From assembly GCA_023397655.1 (NCBI GenBank), contig JAEWTW010000009.1:31985-95984 (forward strand): DNA of 64,000 nt, read 5' to 3'. Every line of letters starts with the position of its first letter. Position 1 is the stretch's first letter. The notes under the pieces were generated by a model. It ran no database searches. It was not told the origin of the DNA and saw only the letters and a list, made by a program, of their open reading frames with translations. Of the stretch, positions 51,696-60,057 are shown piece after piece. The translations under genes were made by a program, and so were the position numbers. This DNA comes from Bacillota bacterium. GTDB taxonomy: Bacteria > Bacillota > Clostridia > Christensenellales > SZUA-584.

Positions 51696-52956
51696 TAAAC
51701 CCCTCCAAAAAAGACTCCAGTTCCTTTTTCTTTTCGATCTTTCCCGCAAAAACGGCGGACATCCGCGAATAATCAAATATCGCATCGATCATCGCGTTCA
51801 CGCGATCCATCGTGACCGCCTCTATCTTGTTTATCGTGTCCTGTTCGTCGTAAACCTCGTCCAATAGCAGCAGCGATTTTCCGAGCGAGCTCATCTTGGA
51901 GTTCGTCCCTTCCATCGACAGCACGTAGTTGCCTTTCAGCTGATCCTTGCCCTGCTTGAAGTCTTCTTCCGTGATCCGCTCGGCCTTCAGCCTGTCGATC
52001 TCCTGCTTCATCAGGTGCACGACGGTGTCTGCATTGGCTGCCGTGGTGCCCGCATAAAGCGAGAACATGCCCGCATAGCTGTAGGACGACGGGTACGAAT
52101 ACACCGAATACGCCAGTCCTTTTTCCTCACGGATGGACTGGAACAGGCGCGAGCTCATGCCACCGCCCAACACATTGTTCATCACAGCCAGCGCAAACCG
52201 GTCGTCGTCGGCAAACGTGCAGCCCGGGAACGCGAGGCACAGATGGGTCTGCTCTACGTCCTTCTCAATGAACAGCGTGCGCGGATTGGGCACGAACGGC
52301 GTTGCACAGTCGTCCTTTTCCTTTTTGCAGCCGCGGTCGTATGTGCCGATGTACTTTTCGACGGCGTCCAGCATCCGCGCTTCCTCAAACTTGCCCGCCA
52401 CCGCTACCACCACGTTGGCCGGGTAATAGTGCTGGTTGATGTAGTTGACGAGGTCGTCCCGCGTGAACGCGGATATGTTTTCGGCGGTACCTAGAATCGG
52501 CTGGGAAAGCGTGCTGCCGGAAAAATACAGCTCGGAAATCTTCTCGTGCGCCAGCTCCTCCACGTTGTCGTACACCATCGCGATCTCTTCCAGCACGACG
52601 CCTTTTTCCTTCTCCAGCTCCTGTGTATCGATTTGCGGGTTGGTAAACAGGTCCGCCAGCACCTCGACGGCTGTCTCCAGCTTGTCCGGCACCACCCGCG
52701 CGTGGTAGCACGTGCATTCCTTGGAAGTAAAGGCATTCAGCTGTCCGCCAATCTTGTCCATATCCACAGCAATCTGTTTAGCGGAACGCTTTTCCGTTCC
52801 TTTAAACAGCATATGTTCAATAAAATGAGAGATGCCGTTCTCTCTGGGCTGTTCGCAGGTTGATCCTGTCTTGACCCATATGCCAGCTGCAAACGAATTG
52901 TAGTTGGGCATGTTTTCGGCAATTATTCTGACCCCGTTGTCCAGCGTCTTTATCAT
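51652..52956 (-). CDS. M16-family zinc peptidase (YmxG/MlpA-like)
   Basis: Pitrilysin/mitochondrial-processing-type peptidase, 434 residues, comprising two tandem half domains. The inverted zinc motif HFIEHMLFKGT gives H-x2-E-H (about 44-54), with the third ligand Glu in EKGVVLEEIAMVYDN about 75 residues later. The second half, FALAVMNNVLGGGMSSRLFQSIREEKGLAYSV, is typical. ATG 52956 has AAGGAG six bases upstream. In Bacillus the matching gene follows ylxY, a polysaccharide deacetylase; here a related but degenerate protein lies just upstream. The peptide substrate is unknown. Confidence 0.92.
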   Translation of the reverse strand: MIKTLDNGVRIIAENMPNYNSFAAGIWVKTGSTCEQPRENGISHFIEHMLFKGTEKRSAKQIAVDMDKIGGQLNAFTSKECTCYHARVVPDKLETAVEVLADLFTNPQIDTQELEKEKGVVLEEIAMVYDNVEELAHEKISELYFSGSTLSQPILGTAENISAFTRDDLVNYINQHYYPANVVVAVAGKFEEARMLDAVEKYIGTYDRGCKKEKDDCATPFVPNPRTLFIEKDVEQTHLCLAFPGCTFADDDRFALAVMNNVLGGGMSSRLFQSIREEKGLAYSVYSYPSSYSYAGMFSLYAGTTAANADTVVHLMKQEIDRLKAERITEEDFKQGKDQLKGNYVLSMEGTNSKMSSLGKSLLLLDEVYDEQDTINKIEAVTMDRVNAMIDAIFDYSRMSAVFAGKIEKKKELESFLEGFNGQAGQHIQIPAIV

Positions 52957-52974
52957 GCATGACTCCTTGTGTTT

Positions 52975-53568
52975 CTAAAGCATTTCGTCCACCTTCAATA
53001 TAGTATAACCTTTATCAAGCACAATTTGTACAACTTTTTTGAAATCCTCCTGATCGTTATCCGCCGCAATATACAGGAACATATCTCCACTGATCTGGCC
53101 GCTCAATACTTCATGCCAGTTTTTCAGCTTTTTGAGCTTTGTCAGATTAATTGACGGGCAAACCTGCTGTACGCTGTCGCCGCTTTTATAGCTCATAACG
53201 GTCACGCTGTAGCCGCCGCCTATGTACATGCCTGTCTGCTGCTTGTCATGCGCCGAGCACGTATAGGAACCCACGCCGTGACCGCGCCGGATCACCTCCT
53301 GTATCATCGCGCTGTCCGTATAACACTGCGAGCAGAAGAAAAACGTGCCGCGGGCGCCCGCGTTTTCCAGCAAATCCATGTAGGCTTCAACATCGCTCGA
53401 CTGATCGACAGCGATCTGAAGCGCGACGTTGTCAGCGCCGGTACGCCCTTTCAAGGCAGGTTCACGGGCTGCCAGCGCATGTGAGCCAAAGGAAGACAGC
53501 GCAACCAGTCCGATGATCATCATCAATATTATATTGGTAACCGTTCTGAGCATTCGTGAACTATTCAT
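52975..53568 (-). CDS. Degenerate polysaccharide deacetylase-like exported protein
   Basis: The product has 197 residues. A signal peptide or anchor (about 8-33, ending SHALAAREP) is followed by a truncated NodB-like fold. VALQIAVDQSSDVEAYMDLLENAGARGTFFFCSQC keeps the strand and GTFFF motif, but the metal-binding TFDDG near the start is replaced by AVDQSSD. The GHEIGSHTxxH block reads GHGVGSYTCSAHD, so one His ligand is gone. Most likely it does not deacetylate. The gene precedes the M16 peptidase by 18 bases, as ylxY precedes mlpA in Bacillus. ATG 53568 has a GGTGGTG upstream. A catalytic reading remains possible but weak. Confidence 0.65.
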   Translation of the reverse strand: MNSSRMLRTVTNIILMMIIGLVALSSFGSHALAAREPALKGRTGADNVALQIAVDQSSDVEAYMDLLENAGARGTFFFCSQCYTDSAMIQEVIRRGHGVGSYTCSAHDKQQTGMYIGGGYSVTVMSYKSGDSVQQVCPSINLTKLKKLKNWHEVLSGQISGDMFLYIAADNDQEDFKKVVQIVLDKGYTILKVDEML

Positions 53569-53716
53569 AATATCACCACCCGTACATATGTATATTCACC
53601 CGTATGCCGGTTCATTCCGCAGCGATAACGGGCTTTTTATATATATACGTACGGACGGCCCGCAAAGATTCTCACAAACCTACGGCGGATGGTTTTTGGC
53701 CCGTAACAAAGCCGAA

Positions 53717-53749
53717 AATAAAAACGGCCGCCTTGCCTCAAGCAGCCGT
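53717..53749 (-). terminator. Terminator after the sugar-binding lipoprotein
   Basis: On the minus strand ACGGCTGCTTG pairs with CAAGGCGGCCGT with two wobbles, followed by TTTTATT. It begins 14 bases past the stop at 53764. Confidence 0.85.
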
Positions 53750-53763
53750 CGAAACTATAAGCG

Positions 53764-54783
53764 CTAGTCCGCCTTTACCTGCGCGTGCAGCAGCTCTTCC
53801 GAATAATACTCCGCCGCGTCGTCCGCCATCGCCACATCCAGCTCCAGCTGAATGAACGGTTCGGGCGCAAACGAAGGATTGCCTATGTATTGTCCCGCAT
53901 TGTCCACCAGGATGTCCGCCAGCTTTGCCGGTCCGATGAAGATGGCGGCGTCCAGCTTGCCTTCGCGCACAGCGGAAATCAAATCCATGTCTCCGCAAAA
54001 CGCGGCAATCTTGGCCGAAGAGCCTGTCTCTTCAATGGCGCGCACAGCGCCGCGGGCGAGAGGCGCGCTCTGCGCAAATATAAAGCCTATATTTTTCTCT
54101 CCCGACTGCAGCTCCGACTTTGTCAGCTGGTAGGCCTGCTCCTTGTCGCTGCCGCAGAACTGCTCGGCTGCCAGTATCAGCTTATCGTTTTTTGCCAGTT
54201 CATTTGCAAAACCATCGGACAACAGCTGCATGATAAAGCTATCGTAATCCGTCTTGAGCTCAAGGCACTGGACGCCCTCATCGCCGAACAGTTTGTCCGC
54301 CCGCGCAGCAGCCAAACGCCCGGCTTCGGCGTAGTCCGGCGAAACCAGCGTGCTGACCTTTCCGTTGATGGAGTCGATAATATTGATCACGGGCACACCG
54401 TCCGATTCACATTCCGCCAGCGCCGTTTCCAGCGCGTCCACGTCTGCCGGGCCGATGACCAGTACAGAAATGCCGCTGCCCAGCAACTCGTTGATATCGT
54501 TCACCTGCTCCTGCGCTGTGATGGGACGCAGCAGCGAGAACGAATAACCTTTGGCGGCACAGGCCGCTTCAATGTCTGCCTTGAGCTGATCGTAGAACGC
54601 GCCTTCACCAGCGATGCTGAAACCGATCTGCACCACTTCCTTGGGCTCATCGTCCCCGTCATTCGTATATTCCGTCTGTGCTGCCGTTGGCGACGGACTG
54701 GCTTGCGGAGCCGTGCTGTTACCGCAGGCGCTGAGCGCCATCACCAGCACGAGCACAAACAACAAAAGCGCAGGCTTTCTCAT
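53764..54783 (-). CDS. Orphan sugar-type ABC substrate-binding lipoprotein
   Basis: The product has 339 residues. A lipobox (MALSACGNS) places the lipidated Cys at about residue 20. A Ser/Thr/Pro-rich linker precedes the periplasmic-binding fold of the RbsB type (Peripla_BP_4): VVQIGFSIAGEGAFYDQLKADIEAACAAKG, LLGSGISVLVIGPADVDALE, then VINIIDSINGK. ATG 54783 has GGGAGG five bases upstream. The promoter and terminator show it is transcribed alone. No permease or ATPase gene is beside it, so its partner is elsewhere or it acts as a sensor. The ligand is unknown. Confidence 0.85.
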   Translation of the reverse strand: MRKPALLLFVLVLVMALSACGNSTAPQASPSPTAAQTEYTNDGDDEPKEVVQIGFSIAGEGAFYDQLKADIEAACAAKGYSFSLLRPITAQEQVNDINELLGSGISVLVIGPADVDALETALAECESDGVPVINIIDSINGKVSTLVSPDYAEAGRLAAARADKLFGDEGVQCLELKTDYDSFIMQLLSDGFANELAKNDKLILAAEQFCGSDKEQAYQLTKSELQSGEKNIGFIFAQSAPLARGAVRAIEETGSSAKIAAFCGDMDLISAVREGKLDAAIFIGPAKLADILVDNAGQYIGNPSFAPEPFIQLELDVAMADDAAEYYSEELLHAQVKAD

Positions 54784-54813
54784 TGTAACCTCCCGGCATT
54801 GCATATTAAATGA

Positions 54814-54842
54814 ATTATAACACGGCAGCCGTACCATTTCAA
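54814..54842 (-). promoter_or_regulatory. Sigma-A promoter of the sugar-binding lipoprotein
   Basis: TTGAAA (54842-54837) and a perfect TATAAT (54819-54814) are separated by 17 bases, about 30 bases before the start codon. Confidence 0.85.
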
Positions 54843-54931
54843 AGACCGGTCTTATCATCAACTCTGCGGTGCGGCGGATATTACCGAACCTGTACGCAAA
54901 CCATAATATCAGCAACAAAAGGAGGAAAGAT

Positions 54932-55276
54932 ATGAGTCACAGCACAAATCCGCTGGACAGCTTTTTGGACGGCATGCAGGCGCTCGGCAAGGAAGCGCCC
55001 GACGTATTCAGCGCGTTTGAAAATACGGAGAGCCGCGTGTTCGCCCCCGGCAGTCTGGACACCAAAACCAAGCACCTGATCGCCATCGGGATATGCGCGT
55101 GCATCCGCTGCCGTCACTGCGCCGTACGCCACGTCAGCGAGGCTCTCAAAGCGGGCGCTTCGCGGGAGGAACTGATTGAGGCGGCGACGGTGGCTGTGGC
55201 GCTGGGCGGAAGCCCGGCTCTGTCGTATGTGGCCACCACGTTCAGGGAGGCGCTGGACGAACTCGGCATCGTATAG
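54932..55276 (+). CDS. Carboxymuconolactone decarboxylase / AhpD-like protein
   Basis: The product has 114 residues of the CMD/AhpD fold. The redox segment CIRCRHCAVRHVSEALKAGAS has a C-x2-C-x2-C run where the family usually has CxxCxxxH; the His after the cysteines (HVSEA) is kept. The later EEAIEAATVA-type helix reads REELIEAATVAVALGGSPAL. Members act as alkylhydroperoxidases or of unknown function. ATG 54932 has GGAGG six bases upstream; a longer frame to 54869 has none. It is first in a small plus-strand group with DUF4037 and DUF4125 genes, 53 bases before the next. Confidence 0.85.
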   Translation: MSHSTNPLDSFLDGMQALGKEAPDVFSAFENTESRVFAPGSLDTKTKHLIAIGICACIRCRHCAVRHVSEALKAGASREELIEAATVAVALGGSPALSYVATTFREALDELGIV

Positions 55277-55329
55277 AAACTTGCAGTATCATCCTCCGGC
55301 GCATATAATGACGCTGAAGAGGTGATGCG

Positions 55330-56244
55330 TTGGTGAACGGCCTTTCGCTGTGCCGGGCGTATTTTATTGAGACCGCCCATGAGTCCCTTGTTTCGCGCTT
55401 CGGGAAAATCTCCGGACAGCTTGCCGCCGGACTTTGCGGCCCCGGTTCCGACTGCTTTGGCTATGACGACGAAATCTCGCGGGATCACGACTGGGGCCCG
55501 GGGTTTTGCCTGTTCGTGCCCGGCAGGCTGTACGACGCATATGCTGAGGAGCTTTCCGCTTGGTATGAAGCGCTTCCCAAAACATTTCGCGGTTATGGCC
55601 CCCGCTTTATCACCGAAGACGGCCGCGTCGGCGTGATCCATATGGAGCGGTTTTTTTCCATGTACTCCGGCCTGCCCGGCAAAGACGCGCCTGCCCGCCA
55701 TTGGCTGTTTGCCAGTACCGAAGGCCTCGCGGCCTGCACCAACGGCGAGGTGTTCATGGACGGCTCCGGTGAGCTTTCCGCGTGGCGCACCGCTCTCGCG
55801 CAGTATCCCGAGGATGTTCGCCGCAAAAAAATTGCCTGCAGCTGTTTTCTCGCAGGCCAGTCCGGGCAATACAATTACGGACGAAGCAGAATGCGCGGCG
55901 ATGTGTTCGCCAGCAATTATGCGCTGTCACAGTTCTGTTTTCAGGCGCTGTCTCTGGCCTTCCTGCTGGCCAACCGGTTCTCGCCGTATTATAAATGGAA
56001 GCTGCGCGCCGCGAAGGAGCTTCCCCCGCCTTACAATCAAATCGCGCTGAGCGTGGAGGATATACTTCGTCTTCGCGATGATCCGCAGGAGCACATCGAA
56101 GCGCTCGCTGACACTATCATCTTTCATCTGAACGCCCAAGGGCTGGTATCCGACAACAGCAGCGACTTTCTTGCCGATTATAAAACACTAGCAGAGCAAA
56201 GCATCGCCGATGCCGAAATCAGGGAGATGCCCGGCCTTTATTGA
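55330..56244 (+). CDS. DUF4037 nucleotidyltransferase-like protein
   Basis: The product has 304 residues. The N-terminal part (about 28-58) has CGPGSDCFGYDDEISRDHDW, a GS-x-D-x9-11-D-x-D motif that resembles the active site of nucleotidyltransferases. The C-terminal half is mostly helical. This matches DUF4037. No substrate is known. TTG 55330 or GTG 55333 are both possible starts, with GAGGTG five or eight bases upstream. The DUF4125 gene follows after 15 bases, and the two families are often found together or fused, so they probably act together. Confidence 0.85.
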   Translation: MVNGLSLCRAYFIETAHESLVSRFGKISGQLAAGLCGPGSDCFGYDDEISRDHDWGPGFCLFVPGRLYDAYAEELSAWYEALPKTFRGYGPRFITEDGRVGVIHMERFFSMYSGLPGKDAPARHWLFASTEGLAACTNGEVFMDGSGELSAWRTALAQYPEDVRRKKIACSCFLAGQSGQYNYGRSRMRGDVFASNYALSQFCFQALSLAFLLANRFSPYYKWKLRAAKELPPPYNQIALSVEDILRLRDDPQEHIEALADTIIFHLNAQGLVSDNSSDFLADYKTLAEQSIADAEIREMPGLY

Positions 56245-56259
56245 GGAAAGGAGTCCTGT

Positions 56260-56817
56260 ATGGATCGCCCAGATACTGTCGATCAAATCGTACAACTGGA
56301 AAAGGAAATGTTCCTGGCTGTCAGGACGGACGGCCCGTGCAGCTGTCAGGCGGACACCGCCGGTTTCGATTTCCACCGGCGCGTTCAGTTTGCGTCCTGG
56401 GATGAGGCTTCGCTCATGAGCTACCTGCGCCATCTGCAGGACAGCCGCGACAAGGGCATCAACCTGATGACCATCAAATATGCGCGCATGGAGAGCCTGA
56501 TTCCGCCCTGGTCGGAGAACCCGCTGATTCCTGTGCTGGCGCGGCAGATGACGGCATGGCAGCAGGAAATGCAAGAGAAGTATCCGAAGCTGATGTCCCG
56601 CGCGCGACCGGTCGAGGAAGATGCGGGTGACTTCCGTTCCTTCCTCACCTACACCCTGGGCGAGCTGGAAACATATTCGGACGAAACGCTGGAAAACTTG
56701 TACACGCTTCATCAGCACTGCATCGCGGAAGGCGTCAACCTCTCCGAAGTCTCCTACTCATACATGGCCCGCACGCTCAGCTTTGGGAGCCTCAGCGAAA
56801 TGGAGCAGCAGCTCTAA
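56260..56817 (+). CDS. DUF4125-family protein
   Basis: The product has 185 residues, mostly helical. It has two typical blocks: LEKEMFLAVRTDGPCSCQAD (about 13-32) and the FDFHRRVQFASWDEASLMSYLRHL segment, then GINLMTIKYARME. A metal or ligand site is plausible in the CSCQ region. The family is often partnered with DUF4037, as here. ATG 56260 has AAAGGAG upstream. The gene converges on the Sir2 gene (stops 35 bases apart). No function is known. Confidence 0.8.
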   Translation: MDRPDTVDQIVQLEKEMFLAVRTDGPCSCQADTAGFDFHRRVQFASWDEASLMSYLRHLQDSRDKGINLMTIKYARMESLIPPWSENPLIPVLARQMTAWQQEMQEKYPKLMSRARPVEEDAGDFRSFLTYTLGELETYSDETLENLYTLHQHCIAEGVNLSEVSYSYMARTLSFGSLSEMEQQL

Positions 56818-56851
56818 CCGGTACCCTCATGTTACTCTTACCATATTGTTA

Positions 56852-57565
56852 TCAGACGCGCAGCGCCCCCAGCGTTTCGCCGATGGGTGCATTGATGACC
56901 AGCTGTGCGCTCCTGTCATAAGGCGTGGGCGTTTTGTTGATCAGCACCAGCGCGTCTCCGTTGAAATAATCGAGCAGCCCCGCCGCCGGGTACACCGCCA
57001 GCGAGGTGCCGCCCACGATCATCATGTCCGCATCGGCTATCGCTTTCACCGCCGCGTCCGTTACGTCGCTGTCCAGCGATTCCTCATACAATACCACGTC
57101 CGGTTTGACAAGCCCGCCGCAGAGGCAGCGCGGCACGCCTTCGCTTGCGCGGATATACTCCATATCATAAAACGCATGGCAGTTCCCGCAGTAGTTGCGG
57201 TGAACGGAGCCGTGCAGCTCCAGCACGTTTGTGCTGCCCGCCATCTGGTGTAGTCCGTCGATGTTCTGCGTCACCACCGCCGTCAGCTTTCCCGCACTCT
57301 CCAGCTCGGCCAGCTTCAGATGCGCTTTGTTGGGCTGTATACCCGTACAGAGTATCTTATTGCGGTAGAATTCATAGAACTCTTCGGTGTGGGTCATAAA
57401 AAAGGTGTGGCTCAGTATCGTCTCGGGCGGGTATTTGTATTTCAGGCTGTACAGTCCGTCCACGCTGCGAAAGTCCGGTATGCCGCTCTCGGTGGATACG
57501 CCCGCCCCGCCGAAAAACACGATGCGGCGGCTCTTATCCGCCAGCGCCTGCAAAGTCATGTTCAT
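56852..57565 (-). CDS. cobB: NAD-dependent protein deacylase (Sir2/CobB)
   Basis: Sir2 proteins remove acyl groups from lysines using NAD. The product has 237 residues. Motifs: FFGGAGVSTESGIPDFRSVDG (NAD-binding loop, about 17-37), TQNIDGLHQMAG with the catalytic His following in LELHGS (about 113), and zinc cysteines in CGNCHAFYD and PRCLCGG. The C-terminus has GGTSLAVYPAAGLL. ATG 57565 has GGAGG upstream. It stands alone, and the DegV terminator lies upstream. Confidence 0.93.
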   Translation of the reverse strand: MNMTLQALADKSRRIVFFGGAGVSTESGIPDFRSVDGLYSLKYKYPPETILSHTFFMTHTEEFYEFYRNKILCTGIQPNKAHLKLAELESAGKLTAVVTQNIDGLHQMAGSTNVLELHGSVHRNYCGNCHAFYDMEYIRASEGVPRCLCGGLVKPDVVLYEESLDSDVTDAAVKAIADADMMIVGGTSLAVYPAAGLLDYFNGDALVLINKTPTPYDRSAQLVINAPIGETLGALRV

Positions 57566-57610
57566 CCTAACGCCTCCTGTGCTCAGATTCTACCACCTTT
57601 GGGATGACAA

Positions 57611-57640
57611 TAAAAACAGGGGCAGTCCGCAGATGCCCCC
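57611..57640 (-). terminator. Terminator after degV
   Basis: On the minus strand GGGGCA and TGCCCC form a stem with a 9-nt loop, followed by TGTTTTTATT. It begins 19 bases past the DegV stop. Confidence 0.8.
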
Positions 57641-57658
57641 GATCTCGCACATATGCGA

Positions 57659-58531
57659 TTATGCCATCTCTTTGCCCATGAATATGACCGCCATCGCTCC
57701 CGGACCCGTGTGGCAGCCGATGACCGGCCCGATGTCCTGAATGACGATCTCTTTGAACGGTACGCTTTCCTGTATGGCCTCTTTCATCCTGACCGCGGTT
57801 TCCATGCTGTCCGCATGCAGCACGTAGGCCGCCTGCGTTTCGGGCTGCTCCACGTTCTCCTGTATCACGCTGATAAAGTACTTGAGTATCTTCTTGGAGC
57901 CCTTGACCTTATCCGCCGCGACGATCTTGCCTTCCCGGTTCAGCTTCAATATCGGCTTCACATCGAGTATGGTGCCGATGGCCGCCGCCGCACCGGAGAG
58001 ACGCCCGCCCTTTTTCAAATAGTTCAGGTCATCCACCGAGAACCACGCATGGGCGCGTTGCCGGTTGGCGATCACCCAGTCCCGAACCTCTTCGAGCGAT
58101 TTGCCTTCCTCCTTGAGCTGCTGCGCTCCCATCACCAGTTCACCCGCACCCATCGAAATGCGCAGCGTATCAACGATCTCGATGCGCGCGTCGGGGTTCT
58201 CCTCCAGTATCATGCTCCGTGCCATCAAAGACAGGTCGTGATGCCCGGAAAGCGCAGAGGAAAAGGAGAGATACAGAACCTCCTTGCCGTCCTTAATGAT
58301 ATCACGGAAAAAATCCGCAATGTCCGCCGGCGGACGAGTGGAAGTTACTGCCTCCGCTCCGTCCCTGAGCTCCTGATAAAAAGCGCCAAAGTCGGTGTTC
58401 CTGCCCAGATCAAACAGCCGCTCTTCACCGTTTACGGTATACGGCATCAAAAAAACCGGAATATTATGCTCATCAGCGTAGATGTAAGGTATCTCGGTAT
58501 CCGAGTCGGTGGCGATCACATAGTCTCGCAT
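57659..58531 (-). CDS. DegV-family fatty-acid-binding protein
   Basis: The product has 290 residues of the DegV/FakB fold, which binds a fatty acid and can present it to the kinase FakA. It shows YVIATDSDTEIPYIYADEHNI (3-23), TSTRPPADIADFFRDI, LYLSFSSALSGHHDLSLMA with the conserved Ser (about 95), and WFSVDDLNYLKKGGRLSGAAA. ATG 58531 has GGAGG six bases upstream; a longer frame to 58615 has no ribosome site. No FakA gene is in the window, so a kinase partner is only inferred. It follows the M20 peptidase by about 70 bases. Confidence 0.92.
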   Translation of the reverse strand: MRDYVIATDSDTEIPYIYADEHNIPVFLMPYTVNGEERLFDLGRNTDFGAFYQELRDGAEAVTSTRPPADIADFFRDIIKDGKEVLYLSFSSALSGHHDLSLMARSMILEENPDARIEIVDTLRISMGAGELVMGAQQLKEEGKSLEEVRDWVIANRQRAHAWFSVDDLNYLKKGGRLSGAAAAIGTILDVKPILKLNREGKIVAADKVKGSKKILKYFISVIQENVEQPETQAAYVLHADSMETAVRMKEAIQESVPFKEIVIQDIGPVIGCHTGPGAMAVIFMGKEMA

Positions 58532-58601
58532 GGAATCCCTCCTATTAAAAAATACGTATGATAATGCCAAAAGAACAATAAAAATGTCTGTTTGTATATT
58601 A

Positions 58602-60053
58602 TCATTTATCTGCATTTTTTACAAGTTGTATAAAAAACGCCGTCCCTTCAAGAAGCGAGTCGATGCTGAGGCGTTCCCCCGCCGCGTGAATGGTCCCTAA
58701 GTCCTCGCTCATCGACGCGAACGGCTGAAAGCGGTAAATTCCGTCAGCGATACCGGCGTACCGGCGCGAATCCGTCGCCGCGATCATGAGGTACGGGGTG
58801 ACCACGTGGCCATGGAACAGCTCCGAAACCGTCCGCTCGATCACTTGATACGCGGCGCTGTCCACGCTGGACACCACTGAGGGTTCCGTCGCCATCATGA
58901 TTTCCACTTTTATTTTATCTCCCACCACCCGCTTCACATGAGCCAGCAGCTTTTCCACCGAATCGTCCGGTGAAATGCGGAAGTTGACCACTGCTTCCGC
59001 CCGCTCGGCCAGCACATTGGGCGCGCCCGAGCCTTTGAGCATCGTGGGCGCCGTGGTGGTGCGCACCATTGCGGAGCCGGTGCTGCCCGCCGCCATGCCT
59101 TTGAGCAGCAGCGGTTTGGTAATGAACAGGTTCGCGGCGATCACATTGAGCGGGAATTTCATATAGCCCCCCACGGCATTCATCATCGCCTTGAGCGGTT
59201 CGTTGAGCGTGGGCTTCATCTTATGCTTCTCCAGCGCCACGATAGCGGCGGCCAAAGCGCCCACAGCTGTCTGTTTGGGCGGCCTTGAAGCGTGTCCGCC
59301 CGGCGACTCCGCCGTGAGCCTGAAATCGGCATAGCCCTTCTCGCAGATGCCGATGGTGGCTACCATCGCGTCGATGCTCAGCGGCTTGCCGTCCATCACC
59401 ACGCCGCCCTCGTCTATCACGAAGTCCAGCCGCACCCCGCGCTCTTTAAGCGTATCCACGATGCGCTGCGTACCAAGGCTTCCCATGCTCTCCTCGTCGT
59501 GCCCCAATGCGATATAGATGTCGCGCTCAGGGGCAAAGCCCTGCTCCAACAGATGTTCGACGCTCTCCATGATGCTGGCGAGCTGCCCCTTCATGTCAAG
59601 CGCGCCGCGGCCCCATACATAACCGTCAGCAACGGCTCCGGAAAAAGCTGGATACGCCCACAGATCTGCCGTGCGTTCGTCCACCGGCACCACGTCCATA
59701 TGCGCCATCATCAGCCACGGCTTTTGCTCCGAGCCTGTGCCATTCCACTTGTACAGCAGGCTGTATTCGTTGACGATCTCCTTTTCGACCGCCGTGTGCA
59801 GCCGCGGATACGTCTGCTCCAGATATTCGTGCAGGCCGAGGAACGCCGCGCGGTCGAAGCGCTCCATCGAATCGGCTGTCACCGTTTTAAAACGGATCAT
59901 GCCGCCCAGATGCTCCGCCAGCTTGTCGGCGTTCAGCTCCGGCAGCTCCGCCTTTGCGGCTGACGTTTTCGCCGGACGCTTAAAGACGGTATTGACGGCC
60001 ATCATCGCGATCAGCAGCGCCAATAGTCCCAGTATTGCGTAGAGTACGATCAT
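58602..60053 (-). CDS. M20-family metallopeptidase (carboxypeptidase S/dipeptidase type)
   Basis: The product has 483 residues. An N-terminal hydrophobic segment (about 1-22) may anchor it to the membrane. The M20 catalytic domain has MMAHMDVVPVDE with the metal His and Asp (about 116-127), GRGALDMKGQL, and YIALGHDEESMGSLG with the catalytic Glu pair. A dimerisation domain and the final DLGTIHAAGERL block follow. The length and motifs match carboxypeptidase S-like enzymes. It lies four bases after a two-gene membrane system; together they suggest peptide or acyl-amino acid uptake and hydrolysis. The substrate is unknown. Confidence 0.88.
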   Translation of the reverse strand: MIVLYAILGLLALLIAMMAVNTVFKRPAKTSAAKAELPELNADKLAEHLGGMIRFKTVTADSMERFDRAAFLGLHEYLEQTYPRLHTAVEKEIVNEYSLLYKWNGTGSEQKPWLMMAHMDVVPVDERTADLWAYPAFSGAVADGYVWGRGALDMKGQLASIMESVEHLLEQGFAPERDIYIALGHDEESMGSLGTQRIVDTLKERGVRLDFVIDEGGVVMDGKPLSIDAMVATIGICEKGYADFRLTAESPGGHASRPPKQTAVGALAAAIVALEKHKMKPTLNEPLKAMMNAVGGYMKFPLNVIAANLFITKPLLLKGMAAGSTGSAMVRTTTAPTMLKGSGAPNVLAERAEAVVNFRISPDDSVEKLLAHVKRVVGDKIKVEIMMATEPSVVSSVDSAAYQVIERTVSELFHGHVVTPYLMIAATDSRRYAGIADGIYRFQPFASMSEDLGTIHAAGERLSIDSLLEGTAFFIQLVKNADK

Positions 60054-60057
60054 GTTG

